Assembly: GCF_019049105.1 (NCBI RefSeq)
Contig: NZ_JAHQZR010000006.1
Span: forward strand, 248,001 to 312,000
DNA from: Leucobacter chinensis
GTDB lineage: Bacteria; Actinomycetota; Actinomycetes; Actinomycetales; Microbacteriaceae
Length of the DNA: 64,000 nucleotides
Direction: 5' to 3'
Part shown: positions 40,151-50,329 of the stretch, piece by piece
Layout: each line of letters opens with the position of its first letter
How positions within the stretch are numbered: the first letter of the stretch is position 1
Program-made: the position numbers and the translations under genes
The notes under the pieces: model-generated
What the model saw: the letters and a program-made list of their open reading frames with translations, nothing else
Databases searched by the model: none
What the model was told of the DNA's origin: nothing

Positions 40151-41418
40151 AATGACCCTTTCGAGGTGAGGCGGTGCATGGGAAGAAACGCTGAGAGCGC
40201 CGTGCCTTCGCCCGGCGTGCTCTCGATCTCGAGACCGCCGCCCAGTTCGCGCAGTCTCGTGCGCATGAACCGCAGACCGAAGCTCGCGGTGCTGCCGTGG
40301 GGCTCATCGTCTCGTGCGGCCCAGAGCTCGTGATTGAAGCCCCGGCCGTCGTCGATGATGTCGAGGCGAACGGTGTCACTCGCGTCGATAAGGCTCACGA
40401 CAACGCGTGAGGCTTGGGCATGTTGCCGAACGTTCGCGAGGGCTGACTGGGCGGTGCGCAGCAGTGCGATTTCGGTCTCGGGCGGCAGCGCGGGGAGGGA
40501 CTCATCGACCGTGAGGTGTGTCGCCAGATCGGCTTCTTCGGCGAGTCGGTCGAGCATGCGACGAAGTGCTCCCGGGAGGGCACCCTGCTCGAGCTCGACT
40601 GGGCTGAGCGCTGCGACGATACGCCTGACATCGGCGAGGCTTTCGCTCGCGAGGGCTTCGATTTGGCCCAGGGCCTTTGCCGTGCCACTCGTTTCATTGA
40701 GCGGATCGCCTGCCGCGTGCGCGATGAGTTTGACCGATGAGAGCGACTGCGCAACGGTGTCGTGTAGATCGCGTGAGATTCGGGTGCGCTCTGCGATTGC
40801 GCCTGACTCGCGCTGAGCCTGGGCGAGTTCGTCTTGCAGAGAAGCCATTTCTCGTTGTGCCTCGGTGAGCGTGCTCACGAGTCGTTCTCGTTCTTCGGCA
40901 TCGTGCAACAACTGGAGGTAGCCGCGAGAGATGCCGAGCGCGAAGGTGCCGCCGACGAGGGGGCCAACGATGTTTGCGAGCGAGATGGTGCCGTGGTGGG
41001 CGAGTGGGGCGCCGACTGTGACGATGAGAACGCACGCCGAAAAGGTGAGTGCAGCGCCGAGCGAAAAGAGGTGGCCGGCGAGCAACCAAAGAAGGAAAGC
41101 GAGCCAGACGAACTCGGGCGAGAGTGCGACGGTGGCGACCCAGATGAGGGCGAAGCTCACGAGCCACCAGGTGAGGGGAGCGCGCCCGGTGTCGCCAGTG
41201 GGAAGAAAGCCGCCTGCCGCGTGCCATGCCAAGAGCGTGAAACCGGCGGCGAGAGCCCAGCCGATGGGTGTTCCCGTCTGCACCGCCCTCATGATGCCGA
41301 CAGTCGTGAGCAGCAGGGCCATCCCGTGCTGCCCGAGCTCCATGGCTCGCACCGTTCGAGCAGACGGTGATGAGTCGTCTGGTTCAAACGGTGCGAGCGG
41401 AGTGCGAACGAGGGCCAT
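40147..41418 (-). CDS. Sensor histidine kinase (HisKA_3 type)
   Basis: This kinase of about 423 residues has five or six N-terminal membrane helices (residues about 30-160), a coiled coil (DAEERERLVSTLTEAQREM), the HisKA_3 phosphoacceptor box RISRDLHDTVAQSLSSVK with H219, and a C-terminal ATP-binding domain with N box RQHAQAS and G1 box IDDGRGF. There is no large extracellular sensor, so it may sense membrane stress or a small lipophilic signal. The ATG at 41418 is preferred because the longer frame would begin inside the MMPL gene. It follows the MMPL gene by four bases. It is paired with the overlapping NarL-type regulator. Confidence 0.93.
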   Translation of the reverse strand: MALVRTPLAPFEPDDSSPSARTVRAMELGQHGMALLLTTVGIMRAVQTGTPIGWALAAGFTLLAWHAAGGFLPTGDTGRAPLTWWLVSFALIWVATVALSPEFVWLAFLLWLLAGHLFSLGAALTFSACVLIVTVGAPLAHHGTISLANIVGPLVGGTFALGISRGYLQLLHDAEERERLVSTLTEAQREMASLQDELAQAQRESGAIAERTRISRDLHDTVAQSLSSVKLIAHAAGDPLNETSGTAKALGQIEALASESLADVRRIVAALSPVELEQGALPGALRRMLDRLAEEADLATHLTVDESLPALPPETEIALLRTAQSALANVRQHAQASRVVVSLIDASDTVRLDIIDDGRGFNHELWAARDDEPHGSTASFGLRFMRTRLRELGGGLEIESTPGEGTALSAFLPMHRLTSKGSL

Positions 41419-41422
41419 AGCC

Positions 41423-43495
41423 CTATTCTCTCGCCTTCTGCGCGGGGCTACCAGGCCACCACACCTTCTCACCCACGATGCTGAACACCGCGGGAACGAT
41501 GACCGTGCGCACGACGAGGGTATCGATTACGACGCCGAGGCCCACGATGAGGCCGAGCTGGCCGAGCGTGACGAGTGGGAGTACACCGAGGGCGGCAAAC
41601 ACCGCGGCAAGAACGATGCCCGCGCTCGTGATCACGCTGCCGGTATGGGTGACGGCCTCGACCATCGCGTTTCTCGTGCCGAGTGTCCCGGCCTCAGAAC
41701 GGGCACGGTGCACGAGAAAGATTGTGTAGTCGATACCGAGCGCCACGAGAAAGAGGAAGGAGAGCAGCGGCACCTGTAGGTCGAGCGCCTGCTGCTCGAA
41801 GAGCGTGCGACTGAGCCAGGCTCCCGCTCCCACCGCCGCGACCGCGCTCGCGATGTTGATGACGATGAGCAGGAGCGGAGCGACGAACGAACGCAGCAAC
41901 ACGAGGAGCACCAAGAAACTCACGGCGAGAATGAGCGGTGCAATGACGAGCAGGTCTCGTGCGTTGCCGTCGCGCGCATCGACGTCGGTTGCCACCGCGC
42001 CGCCGACAAGGGCGTCTGCCTCAGGCACCGCGTGCACGGCCTCGCGCAGCTCACGAATCTGTTCGAGGCTCTCGGTGGTACCGGGAACGTGCTCGCTCGT
42101 GACCATGACTTTGACCATGCCGGCCTCGCTCGGCTCTCCCACCGGGTGAGCACGGACGATGCCGTCAACATTCGCAGCGGCCTCGACGACCTGCGGGGTG
42201 GTATCGGTCTTCGCGACAACCCAGATGGGCTGCGCTTCGCCAGCGGGAAAGTGATCGCTGAGCGTTTCAAGCCCCTCGGCCGATTCAGACTGCACGCGAA
42301 ACTTTTCAACCTGGTTGAGCCCGACGCTCGTTCCAAGAAGCCCCGTCGTCATGATGCCGAGCAGGCCGAGCCCAGCGACAAGGCTCACCACTGGGCGACG
42401 ACTCACCGTGGTAGCGATCACTCGCCAGGCGTTGCGTTTTGCAGGCGCAGACGAGCCGGAAGTAGCCGGGTGCGGCACGAATGGCCAGAAGATCTTGCGA
42501 CCGCTGAGCGAGAGAATGGGAGGCAACAGGAAAAGCACGGCGCCGAGCGCGATCGCGAGACCGAGCGCCGACGAGATGCCGAGCCCCTGGGTGCCTGGAA
42601 TAACCGCGAGCAGGAGCGTGAGGAGCGACAGTACGACGGTGACATTTGAGGCGAGGATCGCGGGCAGCGTTGCCCGCCAGGCTTCCTGCAGCGCGGTTCG
42701 GTGATGCTCGTGCCGCGTGAGTTCTTCGCGGTATCGAGAAATGAGCAGGAGCGCGTAGTTGGTGCCCGCGCCAAACACGAGCACGCTAATGATGCCCGCG
42801 TCAAACTGCAGATTCCAGGCGCTTCCCGCGGCCGCGGTCACACGACCGGCCAAGCCATCGGCAAGGGCGACAACGACCAGCGGAATGAGCCAGAGCACCG
42901 GCGAACGGTAGGTCACGATGAGCAGCACCGCGACGATGATGATCGTGACGAGGAGGAGTGTGAAGTCGGCTCCGTCAAAGGCCGAGGCAATATCGGCGCC
43001 AAAGGCTGGCCCGCCAGTCACGAGCAGTGTCACCTCGTCTGGGGAAACGGGAGCGATCGCCTCACGTATCGAGCCGATGGTCTCGGCCGTCTCAGCGTTC
43101 GAATCGCCCGTCGTGATGGGCACGATCATGAGGGCTGCTTCACCGTCAGCACTGGTAAGGGGCCCGGTGATCTCATCGGCTGCGTAAGGCTCAAGCACCG
43201 GTGAGAGCAGTTCGATCCCTTCCAACTGCTCTTCGCTGAGGGGGCCTGCGCCGTTCGCGGTAGCGACGACCATAACGCTCTGCCGGTCTGCGTTCTCAAA
43301 CTCGGTAAGGAGTGCGGCGACCTTGGCTGACTCAGAGTCTTGAGCCGACGAGGCATTGAGCGATGGCGCTGTGCTCGAGCCGAATAGGCCGAACAGTGCG
43401 ATGAACACGCCGAGCATGACGGCGAGTGACAGCCACGATGCCCGCGGGGTTGCAATGAAGGCTGCGCGTCTGGCGCGAGGGGGAATGTTTTTCAT
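41423..43495 (-). CDS. MMPL/RND-family transporter
   Basis: This 690-residue plasma-membrane protein has the MMPL duplication: a membrane helix, an extracytoplasmic domain of about 150 residues and five helices, then repeated. Segments include FGAGTNYALLLISRYREEL in the first half and LVALGIDYTIFLVHRARSE in the second, both containing the GxxTDY-like loop of RND exporters. The family moves lipids or drugs using the proton gradient. The start is ATG 43495, with GAGGTGG six bases upstream. It is the first gene of a three-gene operon with the kinase and regulator, suggesting its own two-component system senses its substrate or an envelope signal. Confidence 0.92.
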   Translation of the reverse strand: MKNIPPRARRAAFIATPRASWLSLAVMLGVFIALFGLFGSSTAPSLNASSAQDSESAKVAALLTEFENADRQSVMVVATANGAGPLSEEQLEGIELLSPVLEPYAADEITGPLTSADGEAALMIVPITTGDSNAETAETIGSIREAIAPVSPDEVTLLVTGGPAFGADIASAFDGADFTLLLVTIIIVAVLLIVTYRSPVLWLIPLVVVALADGLAGRVTAAAGSAWNLQFDAGIISVLVFGAGTNYALLLISRYREELTRHEHHRTALQEAWRATLPAILASNVTVVLSLLTLLLAVIPGTQGLGISSALGLAIALGAVLFLLPPILSLSGRKIFWPFVPHPATSGSSAPAKRNAWRVIATTVSRRPVVSLVAGLGLLGIMTTGLLGTSVGLNQVEKFRVQSESAEGLETLSDHFPAGEAQPIWVVAKTDTTPQVVEAAANVDGIVRAHPVGEPSEAGMVKVMVTSEHVPGTTESLEQIRELREAVHAVPEADALVGGAVATDVDARDGNARDLLVIAPLILAVSFLVLLVLLRSFVAPLLLIVINIASAVAAVGAGAWLSRTLFEQQALDLQVPLLSFLFLVALGIDYTIFLVHRARSEAGTLGTRNAMVEAVTHTGSVITSAGIVLAAVFAALGVLPLVTLGQLGLIVGLGVVIDTLVVRTVIVPAVFSIVGEKVWWPGSPAQKARE

Positions 43496-43602
43496 ACCTT
43501 CCACCTCACCAGCTGAGCGGCGATACCTCATCGGGGGTGCGGCGGGTTTTCATCTCAGCCAAAAGGTTGAGACGGTCGCGGGCTGCTCGCGGCAGAACAC
43601 GG

Positions 43603-43608
43603 TAACGT
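43603..43608 (+). promoter_or_regulatory. -10 box TAACGT and GGTA-N3-TACC palindrome
   Basis: TAACGT lies six bases before the ATG of the second histidine kinase, without a ribosome site. It sits within GGTAACGTACC (43601-43611), an inverted repeat that could be an operator. Confidence 0.45.
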
Positions 43609-43614
43609 ACCCGT

Positions 43615-44820
43615 ATGACCCGAGCCGAAAACGCGCACAAGGCACCGCGTACCCGCATCGTCGACGCGCTCATCGCGTTGGTGCTCTGGGCCGCTTCGAC
43701 GCTCTCACTGCTCGTTTTTGCTGATGGTGGGTTCTCGCTGCGAGCCATCGTGATCGTTGGAGGGCTCTCGGCGCTACTCACTCTTCCCGTGGCGTTTCGG
43801 CGAAGCCACACTGTTGCATCGAGCGCTTTGGTCGCGGCACTCTTTCTCGTGCAGGCGGCTATCGGCTTCCCGCTACTGCCAGCAAATGTCTCGCTGCTCA
43901 TCGTCGTGCACGCCCTCGCGTACTATGCACCGAGGTGGGCGAGCCTCGGCGGCCTCGGGCTTGCATACCTCGGCGTCGTCATCGCCTTCTTCCGGTACGA
44001 CTCGCTGCTCTTCGTCAACGAGATGAACACGCTCATGCGTGCCATGGTGTGGCTGCTCACGGCAGCGCTCATCTCGGCGGCATGGCTGCTGGGCAACGTG
44101 CAACGGTCGCGCGCAGCCCTTGTGCGCGAACTCACCGAGCGGGCGAGAAGGCTCGAGTATGAGCAGCAGCAGGAGCGGGCGCTCGCCGCAGCCGAGGAGC
44201 GCGCCCGCATCGCCCGCGAGATGCACGACATTGTTGCGCACTCGCTCTCGGTTATTGTGACGCAGGCAGACGGTGCGCGGTACGCCGCTGTGAACCAGCC
44301 CGAGATCGCCCCGCAAACGCTTGGAACCATTGCCGCGACGGCCCGCGAATCGCTGCAAGAGATGCGGAGGCTGCTTGGAGTGCTGCGCCAGGACGAGGTC
44401 ATGGCGATGGGCCCAGCGCCAGACCTTGCGACGCTTGATTCACTCGTCGCCGAGCTTGCAGCCTCTGGCCTCAGCGTGAGCCTCGCGAAGGGAAGTACGC
44501 GTAGCGCTCCGCACCGCTTGCCAAAGGGCGCCGAGCTTGCGGTGTACCGCGTGGTGCAAGAGGCGCTCACGAACGTGCTCAAGCATGCCGGGCCAGGGGT
44601 GACCGTAGCGGTAAGCCTCGATTGGGAACCGAGGGGCCTGCTCATCGCGATCATTGACGATGGCCGTGGCGCTGGCGCAGACCCGACGCCCGAGGGCGGA
44701 GGCCACGGAATACGTGGCATGCAGGAGCGTGTGGCACTCTATGGTGGAAGCGTCGTCGCGCAGCCGCGTCTTGGCGGCGGGTTTGCGGTGCACGCCTGGG
44801 TCCCGTTTGAAGAACGGTAA
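43615..44820 (+). CDS. Sensor histidine kinase (HisKA_3 type)
   Basis: This 401-residue kinase has five membrane helices in residues 15-150, a coiled-coil linker (RARRLEYEQQQERALAAAEE), and phosphoacceptor H204 in RIAREMHDIVAHSLSVIV. The ATP-binding region shows the N box LTNVLKHAG and G box IDDGRGAGADP, and GHGIRGMQERV is the G2 region. It resembles the actinobacterial DesK-like group with an N-terminal membrane sensor. The ATG at 43615 is probably leaderless (TAACGT six bases upstream). It is divergent from the MMPL operon and directly upstream of its response regulator and an ABC exporter operon. Confidence 0.93.
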   Translation: MTRAENAHKAPRTRIVDALIALVLWAASTLSLLVFADGGFSLRAIVIVGGLSALLTLPVAFRRSHTVASSALVAALFLVQAAIGFPLLPANVSLLIVVHALAYYAPRWASLGGLGLAYLGVVIAFFRYDSLLFVNEMNTLMRAMVWLLTAALISAAWLLGNVQRSRAALVRELTERARRLEYEQQQERALAAAEERARIAREMHDIVAHSLSVIVTQADGARYAAVNQPEIAPQTLGTIAATARESLQEMRRLLGVLRQDEVMAMGPAPDLATLDSLVAELAASGLSVSLAKGSTRSAPHRLPKGAELAVYRVVQEALTNVLKHAGPGVTVAVSLDWEPRGLLIAIIDDGRGAGADPTPEGGGHGIRGMQERVALYGGSVVAQPRLGGGFAVHAWVPFEER

Positions 44821-44875
44821 CCCCGCCGTCAGTGACGAACCGCGACGAGCAGCGACGAGCAGTGAGGAAACCGAG

Positions 44876-45601
44876 ATGAGCGACGACACCACCGGGCAAG
44901 AGCGCACCCCCATTCGGGTTGCGCTTGTCGACGACCAGCAGCTCGTGCGCGGCGGTTTTCGCATGCTCATACAGTCTCAGCCCGACCTCGAGGTTGTCGC
45001 AGAGGCCGCCGATGGCCGCGAAGCGCTCGAGATACTCTCTCGCGTGACGGCCGATGTCGTGCTCATGGACGTTCGCATGCCAGAGGTCAACGGGATTGAA
45101 GCGACATGGCAACTGCTCGAACGCGGCGAGGCCGCACCGAAGATCATCGTGCTCACGACCTTCGATCTTGATGAGTACGTGCTTGACGCGATCCGCGCCG
45201 GGGCAAGCGGGTTTTTGCTCAAAGATGCCGCTCCAGAAGAGCTGCTCACGGCGATTCGGCGGGTGCACCGCGGCGACGCGGTCATTTCGCCGGCCATGAC
45301 GAGGCGACTCTTGCGCCACGTGCAGCCGATGCTGACAGCGCCGCGTCAGGACGCTCCGGTGTCAGGTGAAAAGGAGGGCCGTGCCGCACTGCAAGAGCAG
45401 CTGGCGAGCCTCACCCAGCGCGAAATCGAGGTGCTCAACCACATCGCGCAGGGGCTCTCGAACCAAGAGATCGCCGAGGCGCTCGTCATCTCTGAGCCAA
45501 CCGTGAAAACGCACGTTGCGCACCTCTTGCAAAAGACCGCCTCGCGAGACCGAGTGCAAGCGGTCGTCTTCGCTTATGAGTCGGGTCTCGTCGTTCCCTG
45601 A
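44876..45601 (+). CDS. NarL/LuxR-type response regulator
   Basis: This 241-residue regulator has the receiver pocket VALVDDQQLV (D19, D20), phosphorylation site D65 in LMDVRMPEVNG, switch residues in VLTTFDLDEYV and KDAAPEELL, a linker of about 40 residues, and a LuxR HTH: LTQREIEVLNHIAQGLSNQEI then EALVISEPTVKTHVAHLLQK. The start is ATG 44876, because GAGGAAA precedes it and the receiver domain begins just after. It lies 55 bases after the kinase gene. The ABC transporter genes begin 165 bases downstream and are its most likely target. Confidence 0.94.
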   Translation: MSDDTTGQERTPIRVALVDDQQLVRGGFRMLIQSQPDLEVVAEAADGREALEILSRVTADVVLMDVRMPEVNGIEATWQLLERGEAAPKIIVLTTFDLDEYVLDAIRAGASGFLLKDAAPEELLTAIRRVHRGDAVISPAMTRRLLRHVQPMLTAPRQDAPVSGEKEGRAALQEQLASLTQREIEVLNHIAQGLSNQEIAEALVISEPTVKTHVAHLLQKTASRDRVQAVVFAYESGLVVP

Positions 45602-45766
45602 CCCCACTCGGGGTTGCCGGTGGTACCAGGGTGCCGGGGTCGAGCGCGGCACTCATCCCTGAGGATGATGCTGCGAAACACGGCCCCATAAAGTTCATCA
45701 CTGCGGCCGAGAGACCCCGCTATCGCACTCGGCGAAACTGGAATCTGACACACTCAGGAGGATTCC

Positions 45767-46531
45767 ATGGCACAGTTGCAGCCCACCACGCTTCGCGAGA
45801 GCGCCCCGTACCCGGCGGTGCGAGCGCAGGGCCTCGCGAAGCACTATGGCGCGGGTGAAACCGCCGTTGAGGCGCTTCGCGGCCTCGACATCGAGTTTGC
45901 ATGGGGCGAATTCAGCGCCATCATGGGGCCCTCGGGTTCGGGCAAGTCAACGCTCATGCACACGCTCGCCGGCCTCGACACCGCGTCGGGCGGCAAGGTT
46001 TTCATCGGCGGTAAAGAGATCACCGGGCTCAAAGACGCCGAGCTCACCGCGCTGCGTCGCGAGCACGTTGGCTTCGTGTTTCAGTCGTTTAACCTCGTGC
46101 CCACCCTTACCGCCGAGCAGAACATCCTACTGCCGTCAGAACTCGCCGGCACGAGCGTGGACCGGGCATGGTTCTCGAACATCGTCTCGGTCTTGGGCCT
46201 CGAGGCTCGCCTTGCGCACAAGCCGTCAGAGCTCTCGGGCGGTCAGCAACAGCGTGTAGCCATCGCGCGGGCTCTGCTCCAGAGGCCCGACGTGATTTTC
46301 GCCGATGAGCCCACGGGCAACCTCGACTCACGCTCGGGCGCCGAGGTGCTCGCGCTGCTTCGCCGCAGCGCGCGTGAGATGGGCCAGACCATCATCATGG
46401 TCACGCACGATCCGCTCGCCGCATCGTATGCCGACCGTGTGATTCTCATTGCCGACGGTGCGATCGCTGGGGAGCGTCGCGAGGCGAGCCCCGAAGAGAT
46501 TCTCGCCGCGCTCGGAAGCCTGGGGGCGTAA
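45767..46531 (+). CDS. ABC transporter ATPase (LolD/MacB type)
   Basis: This 254-residue protein is the nucleotide-binding subunit of a type VII (MacB-like) ABC system. Walker A is GPSGSGKST (K60), the Q loop is [11 protein letters not shown], the signature is [15 protein letters not shown], Walker B is [12 protein letters not shown] and the H loop is VTHDPL. The sequence between Q loop and signature is typical of LolD/FtsE-like mechanotransducing ATPases. It is followed by the FtsX-like permease three bases downstream, so they form one complex at the plasma membrane. An AGGAGG site lies just before the ATG. Confidence 0.95.
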   Translation: MAQLQPTTLRESAPYPAVRAQGLAKHYGAGETAVEALRGLDIEFAWGEFSAIMGPSGSGKSTLMHTLAGLDTASGGKVFIGGKEITGLKDAELTALRREHVGFVFQSFNLVPTLTAEQNILLPSELAGTSVDRAWFSNIVSVLGLEARLAHKPSELSGGQQQRVAIARALLQRPDVIFADEPTGNLDSRSGAEVLALLRRSAREMGQTIIMVTHDPLAASYADRVILIADGAIAGERREASPEEILAALGSLGA

Positions 46532-46534
46532 CCG

Positions 46535-49141
46535 ATGAAACTCGTTACCCTCGCGGGCCTCAAAGCTCACTGGTCGCGGCTCGTCGCCGTTGGTGTTGCG
46601 GTCATTCTCGCCGTGGCCTTCATGGCCGCAACGCTGCTGCTTGACGCGTCGTCGAAAGCAACCCTCAAAAGTACGGTCGGTGCATCGTATGCTGCCGCCG
46701 ATGTCGTGGTCGAAAACACGACCCAAGAAGGCGCGGGGTTTTCGCTCTCTGCAGACACCGTTGATACCGTGACGCAAACGCCCGGCGTCGAACTCGCTGC
46801 AGGGTACGTCGAGACGATGGTCGCCATCGAGAGCGACGCGGGCGAAGTGCCCACGGCAATGCTCCGAGAGCGGTTACCAGACAAGTTAGAACCCGGTGAG
46901 GTCGCTGATGGCAGGCTGCCCGAGCACGCGGGAGAGGTCGCGATCGATGCAGACTCTCTGAAACGTCTCGGCGTGGGCATGGGTGATGAACTGCGGGTGA
47001 GGGTCGAGACTTATGGCGATGACGGGGCGGCGACCACTTCGCGCTACCCGCTGACCATCGTAGGCATCACGAAGCCGTCACAAAACCCGGCACCTGCGGG
47101 GCTTGTGAACCTGATCGCAACCGTCGAGGGAGTCGAAGCGACGGTTGGCGTGACCGACCCTCAGCGGGTGCTCGTGCTGCTCGATGAGACAACGACGAAG
47201 GCTGACTTTGCCGCTGCGCTCGGGCAGCTCGAAGTGCCGATCTTCAGTGAAGAAGAGGGCGAAGAGCCCGAGACCGAACTCGTATACCCCCGTGTCTCGA
47301 CACCAGACGAGATGGTTGATCGAGCCGTCAACAGTATGACGAATGACACGGCCATGCTCACCGCCGTGCTGCTCGCCTTCGCGGGCATCTCGCTCTTTGT
47401 GGCGGGCCTCGTGATCTCGAATACCTTCTCGGTGCTCGTCGCCCAGCGCTCGCGAGAGCTCGCACTCTTGCGCTGCGTCGGGGCTTCGTCGAGGCAGGTG
47501 CGCGGTGCGGTACTCGTTGAGGCACTCGTCATGGCGGTCACCGCTTCGGTTATTGGAGTTGCCCTTGCTTTTGGCCTCATGTCGGGGCTTGTATGGGCTG
47601 CCGGTGCTATGGGAATTGCCGGCGGGGTCGGGGTTTTTGCGTGGTCGTGGATCGCGATCGTTGCTCCCATCGTCGCTGGCGTGCTCGTCACCCTCATCGC
47701 CGCCCAAGGCCCGGCCCGCGAGGCCACCCGTGTTGCGCCGCTCGAGGCGCTTCGCTCGCGAGAAGCAGAAACCGGCACGCGAAGGGGTAGCCGGGTGCGA
47801 TTCAGCCTCGGCTTGGTGCTTGTCCTTGCGGGGCTCGCCGTGGTGATCGTCGGTGTGCGCTTTGATGACCCGATGATGTCGCTCGGCGCGGTGCTTGCCG
47901 GATCGGCTGTGAGCGCTGTGGGGCTCCTGATGCTCATCGTGTTCATTGTGCCTCCCATCGCGCAGCTGCTCGGACGTATCTTCTTTTCGAAGGGTGTTCC
48001 TGGCAAACTCGCCGCCGCCAACTCGGTGCGCAACCCGAAGCGCACGGCCGCGACCGCGAGTGCGCTGCTCGTGGGGGTTACTCTCGTCGCGACCGTCTAC
48101 ACCGGGGCCGAGGTTGCGCGCACCACGCTCTCTACCGAGCTTGAAAACTCATTTCCAGTCGACCTCGTCGTTGTGTCATACCCGCAGGATCTCCCTGGCG
48201 TTGAACTGCGAGAAGACGGTGAGGCGCAGAGCGAGGCCGAAAAACAGAAGGCCGAGGAATCGTTCGGCGAGGTCGTGAAGTACCTCTCTGAGTCGAGCGG
48301 GGTTACCCGCGTTACCCAGGCTCAGCTCCAGAGTTTGGGCGAGGGGAGCACGCCTCCGTTGCTTGAGCTCTGGGGCATCGACAGCGAATCATTTTCGCTC
48401 GTGACGCGAGACAAGAAAGCAGTGCTTAAGGCCGGTGAAGCACTCATCGGGTCAGAGGTTGAATCGCCAACGGTCGATCTCGTGGGGCCCGCGAGCGAGG
48501 TCACCGTTCCAGCGTCACACGGGGGAGCGCCAACCTCGACCGCGGTTGTAACGCCGGAGCTCTTTACCGAGATCGTTGGCGACGGGTTTCCCGAACGGTT
48601 CGCTGCCCTCATCACCATCGAAGACGGGCTCACGAACGAGCAGCTCGTGCAGTTGCGCGATGAGCTGTCGCACATAGTGGGGGTGAGCTACGTCGAGGGC
48701 GAGGTCTTCGAACGCCTCATGTACGATTCGATCATCACGACGCTCCTGCTCATTGTCACCGGGCTGCTCGCCGTCGCCGTCATCATCGCGGTGATTGGCA
48801 TTGGTAACACCCTCTCGCTCTCGGTGCTCGAGCGAACCCGAGAGAACGCCCTTTTGCGGGCCCTCGGGCTTACGAAGGGGCAGCTCAAAGGCATGCTCGC
48901 GATCGAAGCGCTCATCACCGCATTCGCCGCATCGGTGCTCGGGGTGCTGCTCGGCGTCGGGTACGGCTTTGCCGGGGCAACGGCCGTTCTTTCGCCGTTC
49001 GGGCACGTCGAGTACGTGGTGCCGTGGGTGGCGATCGCCGTGATCGTGGTCGCTGCCCTACTCGCGGGTCTCGCTGCCTCGGTGCTGCCGGCGAGGCGCG
49101 CGGTTCGGCTCTCACCCGTCGAGGGTCTGGCGGTCGTCTAA
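46535..49141 (+). CDS. FtsX-like ABC transporter permease
   Basis: This 868-residue membrane protein is the permease of a MacB-like mechanotransduction ABC system. An N-terminal membrane helix (about residues 12-38) precedes a large extracellular domain (about 40-270). Then comes the first FtsX domain with three helices (about 275-395), two additional helices (430-480), a second extracellular domain (about 500-730), and the second FtsX domain (about 740-865) with [20 protein letters not shown]. The final helix is followed by [15 protein letters not shown]. The full-length duplicated form (like actinobacterial antimicrobial-peptide transporters) may expel envelope-acting compounds or lipoproteins. 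A terminator follows. Confidence 0.92.
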   Translation: MKLVTLAGLKAHWSRLVAVGVAVILAVAFMAATLLLDASSKATLKSTVGASYAAADVVVENTTQEGAGFSLSADTVDTVTQTPGVELAAGYVETMVAIESDAGEVPTAMLRERLPDKLEPGEVADGRLPEHAGEVAIDADSLKRLGVGMGDELRVRVETYGDDGAATTSRYPLTIVGITKPSQNPAPAGLVNLIATVEGVEATVGVTDPQRVLVLLDETTTKADFAAALGQLEVPIFSEEEGEEPETELVYPRVSTPDEMVDRAVNSMTNDTAMLTAVLLAFAGISLFVAGLVISNTFSVLVAQRSRELALLRCVGASSRQVRGAVLVEALVMAVTASVIGVALAFGLMSGLVWAAGAMGIAGGVGVFAWSWIAIVAPIVAGVLVTLIAAQGPAREATRVAPLEALRSREAETGTRRGSRVRFSLGLVLVLAGLAVVIVGVRFDDPMMSLGAVLAGSAVSAVGLLMLIVFIVPPIAQLLGRIFFSKGVPGKLAAANSVRNPKRTAATASALLVGVTLVATVYTGAEVARTTLSTELENSFPVDLVVVSYPQDLPGVELREDGEAQSEAEKQKAEESFGEVVKYLSESSGVTRVTQAQLQSLGEGSTPPLLELWGIDSESFSLVTRDKKAVLKAGEALIGSEVESPTVDLVGPASEVTVPASHGGAPTSTAVVTPELFTEIVGDGFPERFAALITIEDGLTNEQLVQLRDELSHIVGVSYVEGEVFERLMYDSIITTLLLIVTGLLAVAVIIAVIGIGNTLSLSVLERTRENALLRALGLTKGQLKGMLAIEALITAFAASVLGVLLGVGYGFAGATAVLSPFGHVEYVVPWVAIAVIVVAALLAGLAASVLPARRAVRLSPVEGLAVV

Positions 49142-49158
49142 CGACACCGCTCGAAGAG

Positions 49159-49193
49159 CGAGGGTCCGCACCGATCACCGGTGCGGACCCTCG
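49159..49193 (+). terminator. Terminator of the ABC exporter operon
   Basis: CGAGGGTCCGCACCG (49159-49173) pairs perfectly with CGGTGCGGACCCTCG (49179-49193) around a five-base loop. It lies 18 bases after the permease stop codon. Confidence 0.85.
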
Positions 49194-49229
49194 TGCGTTC
49201 ACGCGTGAATGCGTGAAGCATGCACGTCG

Positions 49230-49496
49230 TTATGCGTCTTTCTTGCGTCCTGTGAGCAAGCCCCAGATGAGCAAGACGACGATTGATCCGCCGATTGCGA
49301 GCGCCCAGCTTTGCAGCGACCAGAAGTTCTCGAGCGATGCATCAAAGATGATCGAGCCGAGCCAGCCGCCAACGACCGCTCCGATGACACCGAGCAGGAG
49401 CGTAGCGAACCAGCCGCCCCCGTTACGGCCAGGAAGAATCGCCTTCGCGATTGCTCCCGCGATGAGCCCCAGAATGATGAATGAGAAAAAGCCCAT
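49230..49496 (-). CDS. GlsB/YeaQ/YmgE-family stress-response membrane protein
   Basis: This 88-residue protein has three hydrophobic helices: GFFSFIILGLIAGAIAKAIL, then the glycine-rich FATLLLGVIGAVVGGWLG, then SIVVLLIWGLLTG, with the family hallmark GRNGGGWFATLLLGVIGA (the 'transglycosylase-associated' label is historical). The members are small general-stress or acid-stress membrane proteins of unknown mechanism. The start is ATG 49496, with AGAGGGG upstream. The upstream sequence also carries a CACACGG/CCGTGTG inverted pair (49517-49545) in the leader. It is convergent with the FtsX permease operon. Confidence 0.9.
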   Translation of the reverse strand: MGFFSFIILGLIAGAIAKAILPGRNGGGWFATLLLGVIGAVVGGWLGSIIFDASLENFWSLQSWALAIGGSIVVLLIWGLLTGRKKDA

Positions 49497-49672
49497 GATG
49501 TTACCCCTCTCTTTCGCACACGGAATCCGCCTTGGACCCCGTGTGGTTTCAGTGTTTCGTAGCTCAGGGCGAATGGGTAGGGGGTAGCGCAAAATGTCAT
49601 CGAAATGATGCAGTTTGCCCGCCTAGAACGGGGTATATTTCTCGAATACTGACGAAAAAGATCGCTCAGCGT

Positions 49673-50329
49673 CTAGATTTCGAGGCGTCCGACCGAGGTG
49701 ATTGGTGCAACCTTGCCGTCGGCCAGTTGGTACTGGCAGCCAACGATGCTCAGTGAGCCGTCGGCGACGGCATCGCTGATAATGCGCGAGCTGCGCATGA
49801 GCGCGTGAATGGTCTCGTCAAGGTGACGACGCCCGACCGCGTCGGCGTCGATGAGTGAGGCATCAACGTAAGGGGTTTCTTTGTGCTCGCTGAGCCACTC
49901 CTGCTGCACGGCAGGCTGAATGTGTTCGAGCTCGGCCTCGATCGCGGGAGAGAGCTTCGTGGGCGAAGCGCTCGTTTGGTCGATTGCTGCTGCGACCGCG
50001 CCGCATGAGCCGTGAGCGAGTACCACGATCACCGCGACACCGAGCACGGCGACGGCGTACTCCATCGTCGCGGTCGTGTTCGCGTTAGCGATTTGACCGA
50101 TGTTGCGCACAACGAACAGGTCGCCAAGGCCGCAGTCGAAAAGAATCTCGGCGGCGACTCGCGAGTCTGAGCAGCCGAGAAAGGCCGCGTTCGGGGCTTG
50201 GCTGTCGGTAATCGCGTGACGCCTTGCTGCGTTCTGCTGCGGGTGCAGCAGCGATCCGCTCATAAATCGTTCGTTGCCCTCAGCGAGTGCTTGCCAGGCT
50301 TCTTGCGGTGTTACTCGTACGTGAGTCAT
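49673..50329 (-). CDS. Beta-class carbonic anhydrase
   Basis: This 218-residue zinc enzyme interconverts CO2 and bicarbonate in the cytoplasm. The zinc ligands are visible: C53 and D55/R57 in LGCSDSRV (the CxDxR motif), H106 and C109 in LAHGSCGAV. NIGQIANAN supplies the usual loop near the active site. The length is typical of the bacterial beta class. Its ATG overlaps the stop of the upstream MFS gene by four bases, so the two are translated together. The pairing with an MHS-family solute transporter hints at bicarbonate supply or pH homeostasis, which is an inference. Confidence 0.95.
   Translation of the reverse strand: MTHVRVTPQEAWQALAEGNERFMSGSLLHPQQNAARRHAITDSQAPNAAFLGCSDSRVAAEILFDCGLGDLFVVRNIGQIANANTTATMEYAVAVLGVAVIVVLAHGSCGAVAAAIDQTSASPTKLSPAIEAELEHIQPAVQQEWLSEHKETPYVDASLIDADAVGRRHLDETIHALMRSSRIISDAVADGSLSIVGCQYQLADGKVAPITSVGRLEI

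Noticed and set aside
40147-49141. Single large operon from the MMPL exporter to the FtsX permease
   Set aside because: The two sets run in opposite directions from 43.5 kb with a 119-base divergent promoter region between.
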